Shown: positions 1-7,280 of the stretch, piece after piece | Layout of the letters: each line of letters opens with the position of its first letter | Numbering within the stretch: the first letter of the stretch is position 1 | From: Paulinella micropora | Taxonomy: Eukaryota; Cercozoa; Imbricatea; Euglyphida | Assembly: GCA_009731375.1 (NCBI GenBank) | Contig: BJOX01000137.1 | Location: 799,174-821,591 of the forward strand | Reading direction: 5' to 3' | Length of the DNA stretch: 22,418 bases | Made by a program: the position numbers and the translations under genes | Notes under the pieces: model-generated | Seen by the model: only the letters and a program-made list of their open reading frames with translations | Database searches by the model: none | Told to the model about the DNA's origin: nothing

Positions 1-207
1 CGGGGTCGGGCCAGAGCTCGGGGTCGGGGTCGGGGCAAAGGTAGGGATCGAGTGCAATCGGAAGAAGAAGAAGAAGAAGAAGAAGAAGAAGAAGAAGAAG
101 AAGAAGAAGAAGAAGAAGAAGAAGAAGATGAAGATTGGTTTGCGAAAACATCTAGAAAGTATGCAAGGGAGTTGAAGAAACTAGCTCGCCGTGCAGCTGC
201 TCTGTAA
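1..207 (+). CDS. 3' end of an unidentified open frame: RG-rich, poly-Glu, basic tail
   Basis: The frame is open from base 1 to the TAA at 205-207. It encodes a Gly/Arg-rich start (RGRARARGRGRGKGRD), then 22 consecutive GAA glutamates, DEDWFAKTS, and a basic helix-like end (KYARELKKLARRAAAL). The tail after the repeat has mixed composition, which argues that the frame is genuine and not only a microsatellite. The 5' part lies outside the window. RG-rich plus acidic segments are common in nucleic-acid-binding or chaperone-like eukaryotic proteins, but I recognise no family. The last codons overlap GTAAGT at 204-209, a strong 5' splice donor, so this may be an internal exon whose TAA belongs to an intron and not the true C-terminus. 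The repeat could also be non-coding. Confidence 0.35.
   Translation, partial: RGRARARGRGRGKGRDRVQSEEEEEEEEEEEEEEEEEEEEEEDEDWFAKTSRKYARELKKLARRAAAL
61..126 (+). repeat. (GAA)22 microsatellite
   Basis: This is a perfect GAA run of 22 units. It is in frame with the flanking open frame and encodes poly-glutamate. Perfect purine runs of this kind can form triplex DNA and are length-unstable. Confidence 0.95.
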
Positions 208-638
208 GTGACTGTAGCTCATTTCAATCTACCCCCCCCCCCCCCCGGCGAGCTCCACCAGCTGGATACTAAATTCAAGTCGAAAGTTATTAATGATTTG
301 TCGAATATTATTTAATATTCAGCTTGTAATAATGCAATTAAGCAGATTTAGTAATCAAATTCATTATTGAAACGGATGAGAAAAACCAATATTAAGATTT
401 AATAAATGACTAAGTATCCTTTCTCACATATGTAGGAGGCTTCATATTGATATCACAAAGTCAAACTAGGAAGCTTTAAAACAACTGGCAAATCATTTTA
501 ATACGTTATTCAGCTTATTCAATATTATTTTTACTAAATAAAACACATTTTCAATGTCTGAATCAAAAAGTGCAAAATCACCTGTAGGACAATTTCGGAA
601 AAATTAATACCCCACATTTGGCCGAATCACTTGTTATA

Positions 639-640
<2 letters not shown>
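208..640. other. AT-rich stretch, no gene seen
   Basis: No open frame of useful length and no RNA gene is visible on either strand. The only landmark is a run of 15 C at 232-246. If the GTAAGT at 204 is a real donor, this stretch would be intron sequence. Confidence 0.6.

Positions 641-690
<50 letters not shown>
640..690 (+). repeat. (ATT)n microsatellite upstream of the SINE
   Basis: A run of about 50 bases of ATT/TTA triplets ends exactly where the tRNA-like SINE head begins. It matches the tail of the same SINE, so it could be an older SINE tail or a preferred insertion target. Confidence 0.9.
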
Positions 691-919
691 TGGACACCGT
701 GATAGCCCAGTGGTCAAGTTCTACCATCTGGGCCCTGTCGCCAGTTCGATTCCCGTCGGTGCCACCAGTATTTTCATTGAACATACCGGTCCGTCTGGAA
801 GTGTTGGAACTGCCCTTGCGGGGGTGTCATTAGAGCCTATCGTCAATTCTTCGTACTCCCCTCACGGGTGAGACGATGGAGGCGCATGTGCAAATTTGCA
901 TCAGCCATTGACAGAGAAG

Positions 920-961
<42 letters not shown>
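691..961 (+). mobile_element. tRNA-derived SINE with ATT tail
   Basis: The head at about 692-764 looks like a tRNA. It has an A box TAGCCCAGTGG at 703-713, a B box AGTTCGATTCC at 743-753, and ends that can partly pair (GGACACC with GGTGCC). These are the internal promoter elements read by RNA polymerase III. About 155 bases of non-tRNA body follow (765-920), then an (ATT)n tail at 921-961. Head, body and simple-repeat tail is the standard SINE plan. There is no coding capacity, so mobility would depend on a LINE recognising the tail. No second copy is present in this window, and the boundaries are obscured by ATT runs on both sides. It could instead be a tRNA pseudogene, but the conserved-looking body and tail favour a SINE. 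Confidence 0.75.
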
Positions 962-962
<1 letters not shown>

Positions 963-1026
963 TACTTACTTACTTACTTACTTACATACTTACATACATA
1001 CTTTCTTACTTGCTTACTTATTTATA

Positions 1027-1057
<31 letters not shown>

Positions 1058-1142
1058 GCTTACCATTATTATTATTATTATTTACTTACTTACTTACTTA
1101 CATACTTACATACATACTTTCTTACTTGCTTACTTATTTATA

Positions 1143-1173
<31 letters not shown>

Positions 1174-1180
1174 GCTTACC
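943..1180 (+). repeat. Two tandem copies of a ~116-bp ATT/TTAC-rich block
   Basis: Each copy runs through ATT triplets, a TTAC run, the irregular core ACATACTTACATACATAC, CTTTCTTACTTGC, TTATTTATATT and a second TTAC run ending TTGCTTACCA. The shared core starts at 984 and 1100, giving a period of 116. The irregular cores are identical while the TTAC and ATT counts differ, so this is a recent tandem duplication with microsatellite drift. Open frames reading LLTYLLTY across it are artefacts. Confidence 0.85.
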
Positions 1181-1184
1181 ACTA

Positions 1185-1560
1185 CGACAAATGCTGACAA
1201 AATTTGTCAGGTCTTGACGAAAATAAGTCAACTGTACAAATTTTCCTAGTTTACTGTCAACAATTTTGTTTGTTTTTTTTGGTCAGGATCTGACAAACAA
1301 TTTTTTCCCTGGAAAATGACTTTTTGTCGGGTTCAGGCAAATTTTCCCTGGTCTAGGAAAAGTCACATTTTGCCGGGTCCCGGCAAAAATTGCAGGGTAT
1401 AGGAAAAAATCGCCGGATCCCGGCAAAATATTTCTCGAGTGTAGGAAAAATTCACCGGGTCCCTGCAAATTTTTTGCCAGGTCCCGGGAAAAATCGCCGA
1501 GTCTAGGAAAAAATTGCCGGGTCCTGGGAAATCTTTCTGGGTCCCGGAAGTGCTTTATGA
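1185..1560 (+). repeat. Palindromic minisatellite array A
   Basis: About 15 degenerate units of 18-25 bases are present. Each has a T-rich left arm, a central GGTCC-like core and an A-rich right arm. The clearest unit, at 1368-1388, is a perfect odd palindrome with left arm TTTTGCCGGG, a central T, and right arm CCCGGCAAAA. Related arrays lie at 2091-2278, 3168-3484 and 12540-13950. Translations rich in F, P, G and K are a by-product of the unit. Confidence 0.75.
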
Positions 1561-1733
1561 TATCATGTGGTCCGGCCCGAAGGTACACTAACTGAAATTC
1601 AGACAAATCAAAATACACGTTTATTAACTCACGAGCAATCAAAGCTTATTTTTTTCTTATATATTGTAGCAAATTGCAGAACTCTTTCCTAGCTTGTCTG
1701 AGTTAATTTTTTCCCTCTGTGCTGCTTTCTCTC

Positions 1734-2018
1734 TCAATCATCAAACACCTCGGTTCCCAACCTGAAGTCCCAATCTTGGACCTTACCTGTGTAGGGCTCT
1801 TTCTGCTCCCTGGTATTTGTAAACATCTTTTTCCCATCTTGAAGTGAAACAAAACACGGGTCAAAAACGGGGGGTGTAGTAGGAAATGAATTAATTTCTG
1901 TATAGTCATTCCACCAAAAATAAACAATGTGCCACTGTCCTTTATCAGCCAGCACATGTACAGAAGCATGCAACACATCAGAAACTAATACTATCGCTTG
2001 CTTGCTACCTATTAACAT
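1734..2018 (-). CDS. Possible exon or small ORF of unknown function
   Basis: A 94-codon open frame lies in otherwise unique sequence between two palindromic arrays. Its composition looks like a real protein (for example GQWHIVYFWWNDYTE and VFDPCFVSLQDGKK), unlike the low-complexity frames around it. On the minus strand ACAG|GTAAGG, a near-consensus 5' splice donor, ends an exon at 1787, so the last 16 or so codons before the stop may be intron. I recognise no domain. It could be a host exon, a fragment of a mobile element, or chance. The upstream boundary is unknown, and the ATG at 2016-2018 is only the first one available. Confidence 0.3.
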   Translation of the reverse strand: MLIGSKQAIVLVSDVLHASVHVLADKGQWHIVYFWWNDYTEINSFPTTPPVFDPCFVSLQDGKKMFTNTREQKEPYTGKVQDWDFRLGTEVFDD

Positions 2019-2090
2019 ACTTTGCTCGTAGTACTACGACGAAGAGAGCTAAGAAGAAGATATTTGGGCTGCGACGTATGTGGGAATTTC

Positions 2091-2278
2091 CTGCAAAATT
2101 TTTTCGGGTTCAGGAAATGTTTTTTTGGTCCTGGAAATTTTTTCCAGGTCCTGGAAAATTTTTCCTGGTCCTGGAAAATTTTTCTTGTCCTGAAAAATTA
2201 TTTCGTGTGCTGAAAATTTTTTGCATGTTCTGGGAAAATTTTTCAAGCACAGGAAATTTTTTTCGCGTCCCGGCACAT
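2091..2278 (+). repeat. Palindromic minisatellite array B
   Basis: Nine or ten units of 18-22 bases are present, clearest at 2140-2199. The unit at 2140-2158 is a perfect odd palindrome (TTTTCCAGG, T, CCTGGAAAA). The same strand orientation (central T on +) is seen as in array A. Confidence 0.8.
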
Positions 2279-2331
2279 AACCGCAGGCAGAGCTAGGCAG
2301 GTAAGACAAGGAGAAAGCATTACGTGAGACA

Positions 2332-2366
2332 CAGAGAGAGGGAGAGAGAGAGAGAGAGAGAGAGAA
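2332..2366 (+). repeat. (GA)n microsatellite
   Basis: A short purine run of GA dinucleotides. It continues into AAAGAGAAAAAGG before the CAG/TAG run. Confidence 0.9.
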
Positions 2367-2419
2367 AAAGAGAAAAAGGTAGTGGTAGGGTAGCAATAAG
2401 GTAGGGTACGGCACAGTCT

Positions 2420-2420
<1 letters not shown>

Positions 2421-2479
<59 letters not shown>

Positions 2480-2686
2480 CTCCGCCTGAGTTTCAACATT
2501 GTATACGTGGATGTATATGTAATTAAGTATAATTTGTAATTGCGCATGCATAATGGATACGCAAATGTATTAATGTAATACTACATGAATTGATGTAGCA
2601 TAGATGTCGAACAAGTCAATCAATCATAATCCAGACGGTGGTTAAAAGCAAATACCCAGAAACAGCACAGCAGAAGAGAGAGAGAG

Positions 2687-2739
<53 letters not shown>

Positions 2740-2919
2740 AATCCCATGCTGCATTGCCAAAAGGTAGATGTAAACCATAACAGATGATAGATGATTTATA
2801 CAATATTACATCAATTCATATAGTATTACATTAATACATTTGCGTATCCATTATGAAATTACACATTATAGTTAATTATATATACATCCAAGTATACAAT
2901 GTTGAAACTCAGGCGGATG

Positions 2920-2961
<42 letters not shown>

Positions 2962-2981
2962 GTACTGCTGCTGCTGCTGCT
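2421..2981. repeat. Large imperfect inverted repeat with trinucleotide outer ends
   Basis: The left arm, about 2421-2606, starts with (CAG)n(TAG)n and continues through CTCCGCCTGAGTTTCAACAT. The right arm, about 2797-2981, is its reverse complement and ends in (TAC)n then (CTG)n. By eye the non-repeat part of the arms is about 120 bases long and near 90% identical, with a deletion in the right arm near 2852. The roughly 190-base spacer holds a GA run. Neither arm has a credible ORF, so this is not a recognisable transposase-bearing element; a non-autonomous foldback element or an inversion of a duplicated block would both explain it. Confidence 0.8.
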
Positions 2982-3050
2982 AACAAGTCGATCAATCATA
3001 ATCCAGACAGGGGTTAAAAGCAAATACCCAAAAGCAGCACAGCAAGAAAG
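2606..3050 (+). repeat. Direct repeat flanking the right inverted arm
   Basis: About 70 bases at 2611-2680 (ACAAGTC, ATCAATCATAATCCAGAC, GGTTAAAAGCAAATACCC, CAGCACAGCA) recur in the same orientation at 2982-3048 with a few substitutions. Both copies then run into GA-rich purine DNA. The whole block therefore looks tandemly duplicated, while the segment before each copy is inverted in one of the two. Confidence 0.8.
2675..2740 (+). repeat. (GA)n microsatellite
   Basis: A purine run of GA repeats with single A or G interruptions, sitting in the loop of the inverted repeat. Confidence 0.9.
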
Positions 3051-3110
3051 GGAGAAAGAGAAAGAGAAAGAGAGAAAGAGAGAGAGAGACAGGAAAGGGA
3101 AGGGAGGGTC
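3042..3110 (+). repeat. GA/GAAA purine repeat
   Basis: A purine-only tract of mixed GAAA and GA units following the second direct-repeat copy. It is followed at 3110-3167 by a short unique stretch with no gene. Confidence 0.85.
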
Positions 3111-3167
3111 TGCCAGGAGTGGAAGTACTTCGATGGCAGCTGGTCTGCACCTGCGGCACAGCACCAT

Positions 3168-3484
3168 CCAGGAGCAGGAAAAATTCCAAGACCAGGAAAA
3201 GTTTTCGGGTCCCTGAAATTTTTCTGGATCCCTGAAATTTTTTCTGGATCTCGGAAAAAAATTTTGGATGTCAAAACTTTTCCAGATTCAGGAAATTTTT
3301 TCCGTATTTCGGAAAAATTTCTGATCCCGGAAATTTCTTCTGATATTTTTCAGGTTCCTGAAAACTTTTCCTGGTCCTGAAAATTTCCCAGGATATTTTT
3401 CAGGTTCCGAAAAACTTTCCCTGATCTCGAAAATTTTTCCCAGGTATCGAAAAAAATTACCGGGTCCCGGAGATTTTCCTGACT
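3168..3484 (+). repeat. Palindromic minisatellite array C
   Basis: About 14 degenerate units with cores such as GGTCC, GGATC and GGTTC between T and A runs, in the same orientation as arrays A and B. The array stops just before CTTCAACGCG and the purine satellite. Confidence 0.75.
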
Positions 3485-3519
3485 TCAACGCGTGATTTCC
3501 TGAATTTAACGCAAAACAG

Positions 3520-3769
3520 ACAGAGAAGAGAGAGAAGCGAGAGAAGAGAGAGAAGAGAGAGAGAGAAAGAGAAGAGAGAGAAGAGAGAGAAGAGAGAGAA
3601 GAGAGAGATAAGAGAGAGAAGAGAGAGAAGAGAGAGAAGAGAGAGAAGAGAGAAAAGAGAGAGAAGAGAGAGAAGAGAGAGAAGAGAGAGAAGAGAGAGA
3701 AGAGAGAGAAGAGAGAGAAGAGAGAGAAGAGAGAGAAGAGAGAGAAGAGAGAGAAGAGAGAGAAGAGAG
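3520..3769 (+). repeat. 9-bp purine satellite GAGAGAAGA
   Basis: About 28 units of a 9-base purine motif with few interruptions. The period of three codons gives a Ser-Leu-Phe repeat on the minus strand, which I treat as an artefact. It ends at the 5' LTR of the copia element, and the same motif reappears immediately beyond the 3' LTR (11761-11780). Confidence 0.9.
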
Positions 3770-3899
3770 CGTTAGTCATAATTATTTTAACCACCGTTAC
3801 CTGGATAGTGAATTTGTCAATTGGCCTGACAGTAAATATACCAATATAGACTGGGAACGTTATTAATACTTCAAGTGCCAGTCAATAATACATCAGTCT

Positions 3900-3905
3900 T
3901 ATAAT
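3900..3905 (+). promoter_or_regulatory. Possible LTR TATA-like element
   Basis: TATAAT lies in the LTR middle and is conserved in the 3' LTR at 11534-11539. Position and sequence fit a core promoter for the genomic RNA. No transcription start can be seen, so this is inference. Confidence 0.3.
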
Positions 3906-4014
3906 CCACTCAACTCAGTAGTTAGACAGGGTTAGCGCGACAACCAGTAGCTGAGTTAGTTTCGTGACGTGGCAGCTTTCTGCTACGGTTTCAGTTCTGC
4001 GATACATACGCGTT

Positions 4015-4020
4015 ATTAAA
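4015..4020 (+). promoter_or_regulatory. Possible LTR polyadenylation signal
   Basis: ATTAAA, a common variant of the AATAAA signal, is conserved at 11649-11654 in the 3' LTR, about 105 bases before the LTR end. It would be used in the 3' copy. A TATA-type role is an alternative. Confidence 0.3.
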
Positions 4021-4122
4021 GCGTGTATCTAACCTGCGTAGATAGACTTGCTAGGTAGCCCGGAGAGATCTTGCAAAAGATCGGTAAAGGTTCCCGTTGC
4101 CCTAAATGGGTGGTCGCCCAAA

Positions 4123-4137
4123 GGTTGTGAGCCTTGG
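4123..4137 (+). other. Putative primer-binding site, half-tRNA (initiator Met) type
   Basis: GGTTGTGAGCCTTGG directly follows the 5' LTR. It does not match the acceptor end of a tRNA. It resembles the complement of the initiator-Met anticodon stem-loop (GGTTATGAGCCCTGC, yeast form from memory) at about 12 of 15 positions, one difference being a tolerable G:U pair. This half-tRNA priming is known for Drosophila copia and yeast Ty5. Confidence 0.5.
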
Positions 4138-4150
4138 AACCGAAAAACAT

Positions 4151-4264
4151 ATGGATTTAAAGCAAGAATATATTTCGCAGTTAGATGGTACCACACGGAG
4201 TTATTCCGACTTTTGCTATAAGCTTGAGAACTATGCATTAGTGCCTGGCACGGAGAGTGTGTGA
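4151..4264 (+). pseudogene. gag: Gag N-terminal fragment (frame broken)
   Basis: The first ATG after the primer-binding site opens 37 codons (start MDLKQEYISQLDG, then SYSDFCYKLENYALVPG) before TGA at 4262-4264. The L-D-G...Y-x-x-F pattern resembles the opening of copia Gag proteins, which build the virus-like particle around the RNA. The protein-like sequence then continues in the -1 frame (next entry) with no visible slippery site between, so I read a small deletion or sequencing error and not programmed shifting. Confidence 0.5.
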
Positions 4265-4536
4265 AGCTGGCACTTACAGATCCAGTAAAAGCAAAGGCGA
4301 AATATCCCTACGATCCTGCTAAGGCAATGGAAGTAGAGGAGTGGGAGTTGCCCGATGAACCAGAGTCTGAAGACACCCCAGATACAGACTCAGACGGAGA
4401 TGCATCGGATGCGAGTAGACCGAGACCCAGAACAAAGAAAGCTGACTCTAAAACAACTATCGAAAAACCAAAAGATTGGGCTAAGATGTCTGAAGAAGCG
4501 AAGCGCAGTGGAAAGAGAAAAGAGCAAAGAGACTAA
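4228..4536 (+). pseudogene. gag: Gag middle fragment, acidic (frame broken)
   Basis: An open frame without an ATG near its start overlaps the preceding fragment. It has a short basic part, then a strongly acidic segment (EVEEWELPDEPESEDTPDTD), then a Lys/Arg-rich end before TAA. A third frame, open to 4615, carries on the Lys/Arg-rich character, and the main Gag-protease frame opens at 4629 after TAA at 4626-4628. The Gag 5' third is thus split over three frames. This is either decay of this copy or assembly error, since the downstream frames are intact. Confidence 0.45.
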
Positions 4537-4628
4537 AGAGAGAGCAGAGAAGAGAGTCAAAGCGCACTCACACCTTAAGAGTAAGAACGATCACGAAAGA
4601 GAAGAAGCATTATGAACGCATGAGATAA

Positions 4629-7280
4629 CTACAACTCATTCTCTCTGTTGCTTTCTCACACCCCATTGTCGTGCGTTACTTGCGAACAAAGACAGTGACA
4701 GGCCCGATAGAATTGATAGAGGCAGTAAGAGGAAAGTTCGGTTCAATTTCCGGGGTTAGTAAAAACATCAAAGCACAAGACTTTGAAAGAATGTATCCAA
4801 AACCCGGTTACAATGTCGATGCATGGCTCAATGACTACATTGCTATGAAAGGGGAAGTAGAGAGCCATAGAGAACACCCAATCGACAAAGACGAACTCGT
4901 ACGAAATCTGCTTGAGAAGCTTGCCAAACACCCCGCATTCGGTGAACCGTTCAAAGCACTATACTTCAACTTACCCTCTAACCTAAGACCTAGCTTCGAG
5001 GATATAGTAGATAGTGCGAGAGACACGTGGGCGTTGTGGAGGATGGATAAGTGGAAGGAAGAGGAGAGGAAAGAGAGACCTAACCGAACCACGAGACCTA
5101 AGAAAGAAACAAACCTTCTTCTAGACGATCAGGGAGATGAAGGGGAAGGGGTTAAGGGCAAAATTAGCAAGTTCAAGAAAAAGGAAGAGTGGTGGCTTCG
5201 GGTCACATGTTACGAGTGCAACAAGAAGGGCCACACCAAGAAGTTTTGTCCAACCGTGAAGTCCCATAAGAAAGGCCAAGCTAGTGAAGACAAGAACGAT
5301 AAGAAACCTAAAAAGGGAAAACCTCAGAAACCCTCAAAAACCTCTAAGAAAAAGCCACGTAAAGACGTGACACTCATACGAGAGGAGCGAGAAGATGATG
5401 GGGAGTCCGATAGCGACAATGACGCTTTACTCGTAATGATGGGGGGAGATGGTCCAAACGAACTTGGGGAAACCCCTGATGACGAGAGAGGTAGGGAGAG
5501 AGCGAACGTCGAGTCTGGGGAACCCCAGCCTGAGCCAGGTGTTCGTCCCCTACCGGCAAAACAAAGTGGCAGAGGGAGTCCCTCTGTCACCCCCATCTCA
5601 GACTCTCCGAGTCAGCTAACCAGGGCCACCTCCACCGACACCCCACAGTGTCAAAAACCGACCCCCAAAACACCTCCTACCACTATCATGAGGTATAGCA
5701 AACAGAGGCCGAGGTCCCTGAAGTGTCATGGTAAGAACAAGAAAAGCAGTCCTTGCCAGATCTCGCTTGAGCACGATCAGAAGGGACCTAACGCCAAACA
5801 GGCTTCTCGTATGGTTTACGGAAAGTACTGCGGGTACCATGCGAAGAAGCAAGACCCCGAATACCCTTTACTTGACCTAGCTGTTAGCCCTGACCTCCGT
5901 CCCCCCAAATCCCCTTATTTTCCGGATGAGGCAGGTTTGAGAGCTGATGCTAAAGCGAGAGGACTAACCATCCCGCACAATCTCACCACCGATTTCACTG
6001 CACATACTCCACAGAAACCGAGAGAGATGAAAAAGCAGAAGAAGAGTGAGAGGGAAGTGAGGGGGAGCAAGCAAGAGGGGAAGAAACCACAAAAGATCAC
6101 CCCCACCGCACAAACACCCCCCACCACATCGTCAGCACATGTCGCATCGAAACATGACACATCAGAACAGAGCGAAGTCAGTGAGGACGAGATCGCAGAT
6201 GAGATCGATGAGTATGATAGCCAGGATGATTCACGATGCTCAGATGAGATTAGGCATGATGATGCTATGGCCATGTGCATGGATGATGAGAACAGTGAGT
6301 ATTTACAATTCACGCGCAAGGGGAATGTCAGGCGTTATATGAGTAGGCTTAGGCGCGCAGCTCATGGTGTATGTGGGAGTCCGGTATCTCCCGGATTACC
6401 CAGTGTTGCTGACAGGCCCGAGCAGGCCAAGGGAGACCAACGGGGGAACACCACCGCAAACCCGACGCCAGAAACAGGTCCAGCTCCCAAAACACAGCCA
6501 CTCGCACACCCACCACCCGTCATCACGTTCAAAGACATCACACAAATCGCACAACAGCTCATGACCACTTGCGTGCGAGATGATAACGGAGAGGTGAAGA
6601 GAGTGAGTGATGGAAAGCTAGTGAGAGATGATTTCTTGACAGATGTAGTGAGAGCGATAGAGGGAGTGTACATTGCTCACGCTGCACGCACAACACTCTC
6701 ACCTATTCTATCCCCGCCAGCACCCACCGTAGACAGCACCACCTCACAATCACAAGCACCATCAAAGCACAAGAACACAGCAACAACCTATACGCTAGTG
6801 TTAGATGGTGAGGGTGGGAGAGACAGGAAGAACACTATTGTGCAGGATAGTGGGTCATCACGAGATATTGCGTGTAACCCAGGGTTCTTGCATGACATTA
6901 AGTCAGTACCACCTGTAAAGCTAGTAACCGGTAACGGTGAGTGCGAAATAGCACAAGAGGGGACGGCCAGAGTTACGCGGATCAACGGGTACGGCAAACC
7001 CGTCACGGTGTCGAGACCCATGTTACTCGATACTAGGGTTCCCGTAAATATCGCGTCTACCGGAAGGATGGATCACATCCATCACCGGTCGATTGTCCAT
7101 CAGAATGGGCAACTGGTTATTCTCAAGAGCCCCATTAGGATAGTGGAAAAAGACGTGCTAGTTAGGGGGAGACTCCTACCAACTCTGCTCTATAGATGGG
7201 ATGATGAGTTCGACACGCCTTTGGATGTTAACGTGCGTTATGAACCCCCAATGAAGCAGGATAGGAGTGAGCTGGGGTAA
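4629..7280 (+). CDS. gag: Copia Gag (C-terminal part) and protease polyprotein
   Basis: The frame opens after TAA at 4626-4628 and runs to TAA at 7278-7280. There is no ATG until the one within ERMYPKPGYNVD, and a GTG lies at 4671, so the true start is probably in the broken upstream Gag. Numbering from 4671: Gag core 1-130; CCHC zinc knuckle C180, C183, H188, C193 (nt 5208-5249), which binds RNA during packaging; a second Cys/His cluster C352, C362, C387, H390; a long Pro/Thr/Ser and acidic linker; and the retropepsin-like Asp-Ser-Gly at D726 (IVQDSGSSRDI) followed by a plausible protease fold. The protease sits in this frame, whereas in Ty1 it is in the downstream frame. The next ORF overlaps by ten bases in the -1 frame. 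Confidence 0.85.
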   Translation, partial: LQLILSVAFSHPIVVRYLRTKTVTGPIELIEAVRGKFGSISGVSKNIKAQDFERMYPKPGYNVDAWLNDYIAMKGEVESHREHPIDKDELVRNLLEKLAKHPAFGEPFKALYFNLPSNLRPSFEDIVDSARDTWALWRMDKWKEEERKERPNRTTRPKKETNLLLDDQGDEGEGVKGKISKFKKKEEWWLRVTCYECNKKGHTKKFCPTVKSHKKGQASEDKNDKKPKKGKPQKPSKTSKKKPRKDVTLIREEREDDGESDSDNDALLVMMGGDGPNELGETPDDERGRERANVESGEPQPEPGVRPLPAKQSGRGSPSVTPISDSPSQLTRATSTDTPQCQKPTPKTPPTTIMRYSKQRPRSLKCHGKNKKSSPCQISLEHDQKGPNAKQASRMVYGKYCGYHAKKQDPEYPLLDLAVSPDLRPPKSPYFPDEAGLRADAKARGLTIPHNLTTDFTAHTPQKPREMKKQKKSEREVRGSKQEGKKPQKITPTAQTPPTTSSAHVASKHDTSEQSEVSEDEIADEIDEYDSQDDSRCSDEIRHDDAMAMCMDDENSEYLQFTRKGNVRRYMSRLRRAAHGVCGSPVSPGLPSVADRPEQAKGDQRGNTTANPTPETGPAPKTQPLAHPPPVITFKDITQIAQQLMTTCVRDDNGEVKRVSDGKLVRDDFLTDVVRAIEGVYIAHAARTTLSPILSPPAPTVDSTTSQSQAPSKHKNTATTYTLVLDGEGGRDRKNTIVQDSGSSRDIACNPGFLHDIKSVPPVKLVTGNGECEIAQEGTARVTRINGYGKPVTVSRPMLLDTRVPVNIASTGRMDHIHHRSIVHQNGQLVILKSPIRIVEKDVLVRGRLLPTLLYRWDDEFDTPLDVNVRYEPPMKQDRSELG
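7271..7280 (+). other. Candidate -1 frameshift site at the Gag-protease stop
   Basis: The only overlap between the two long frames is GCTGGGGTAA. In the first frame it reads CTG GGG TAA. A Gly-tRNA on GGG can re-pair one base back on GGG (7274-7276) and continue with GTA. The -1 frame is closed just upstream by TGA at 7268-7270, so any shift must happen here. Frameshifting is inferred; a single-base deletion would look the same. Confidence 0.45.

Larger units (their letters stand above)
3770..4123 (+). repeat. 5' LTR of the copia element
   Basis: It aligns along its whole length with 11403-11757. It begins CGTTAGTC and ends GCCCAAAG. The imperfect terminal pairing CGTTGG/CCAAAG (taken from the 3' copy) replaces the usual TG...CA ends, so either end could be off by one or two bases. 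Confidence 0.9.

Noticed and set aside
692-764. Functional tRNA gene
   Set aside because: A and B boxes are good, but the acceptor stem pairs imperfectly, no clear anticodon arm forms, and a body plus ATT tail follows; a SINE explains it better.
984-1180. CRISPR-like array
   Set aside because: There are no constant repeats separated by unique spacers; this is a two-copy tandem duplication of simple repeats. The palindromic arrays also lack unique spacers.
868-1249. Long plus-strand frames rich in Leu-Thr-Tyr
   Set aside because: They are translations of ATT and TTAC repeats and change frame freely without codon structure.
3288-3794. 168-codon minus-strand frame with a Ser-Leu-Phe repeat
   Set aside because: A 9-base purine satellite is open in several frames by composition alone, and the frame runs into array C.
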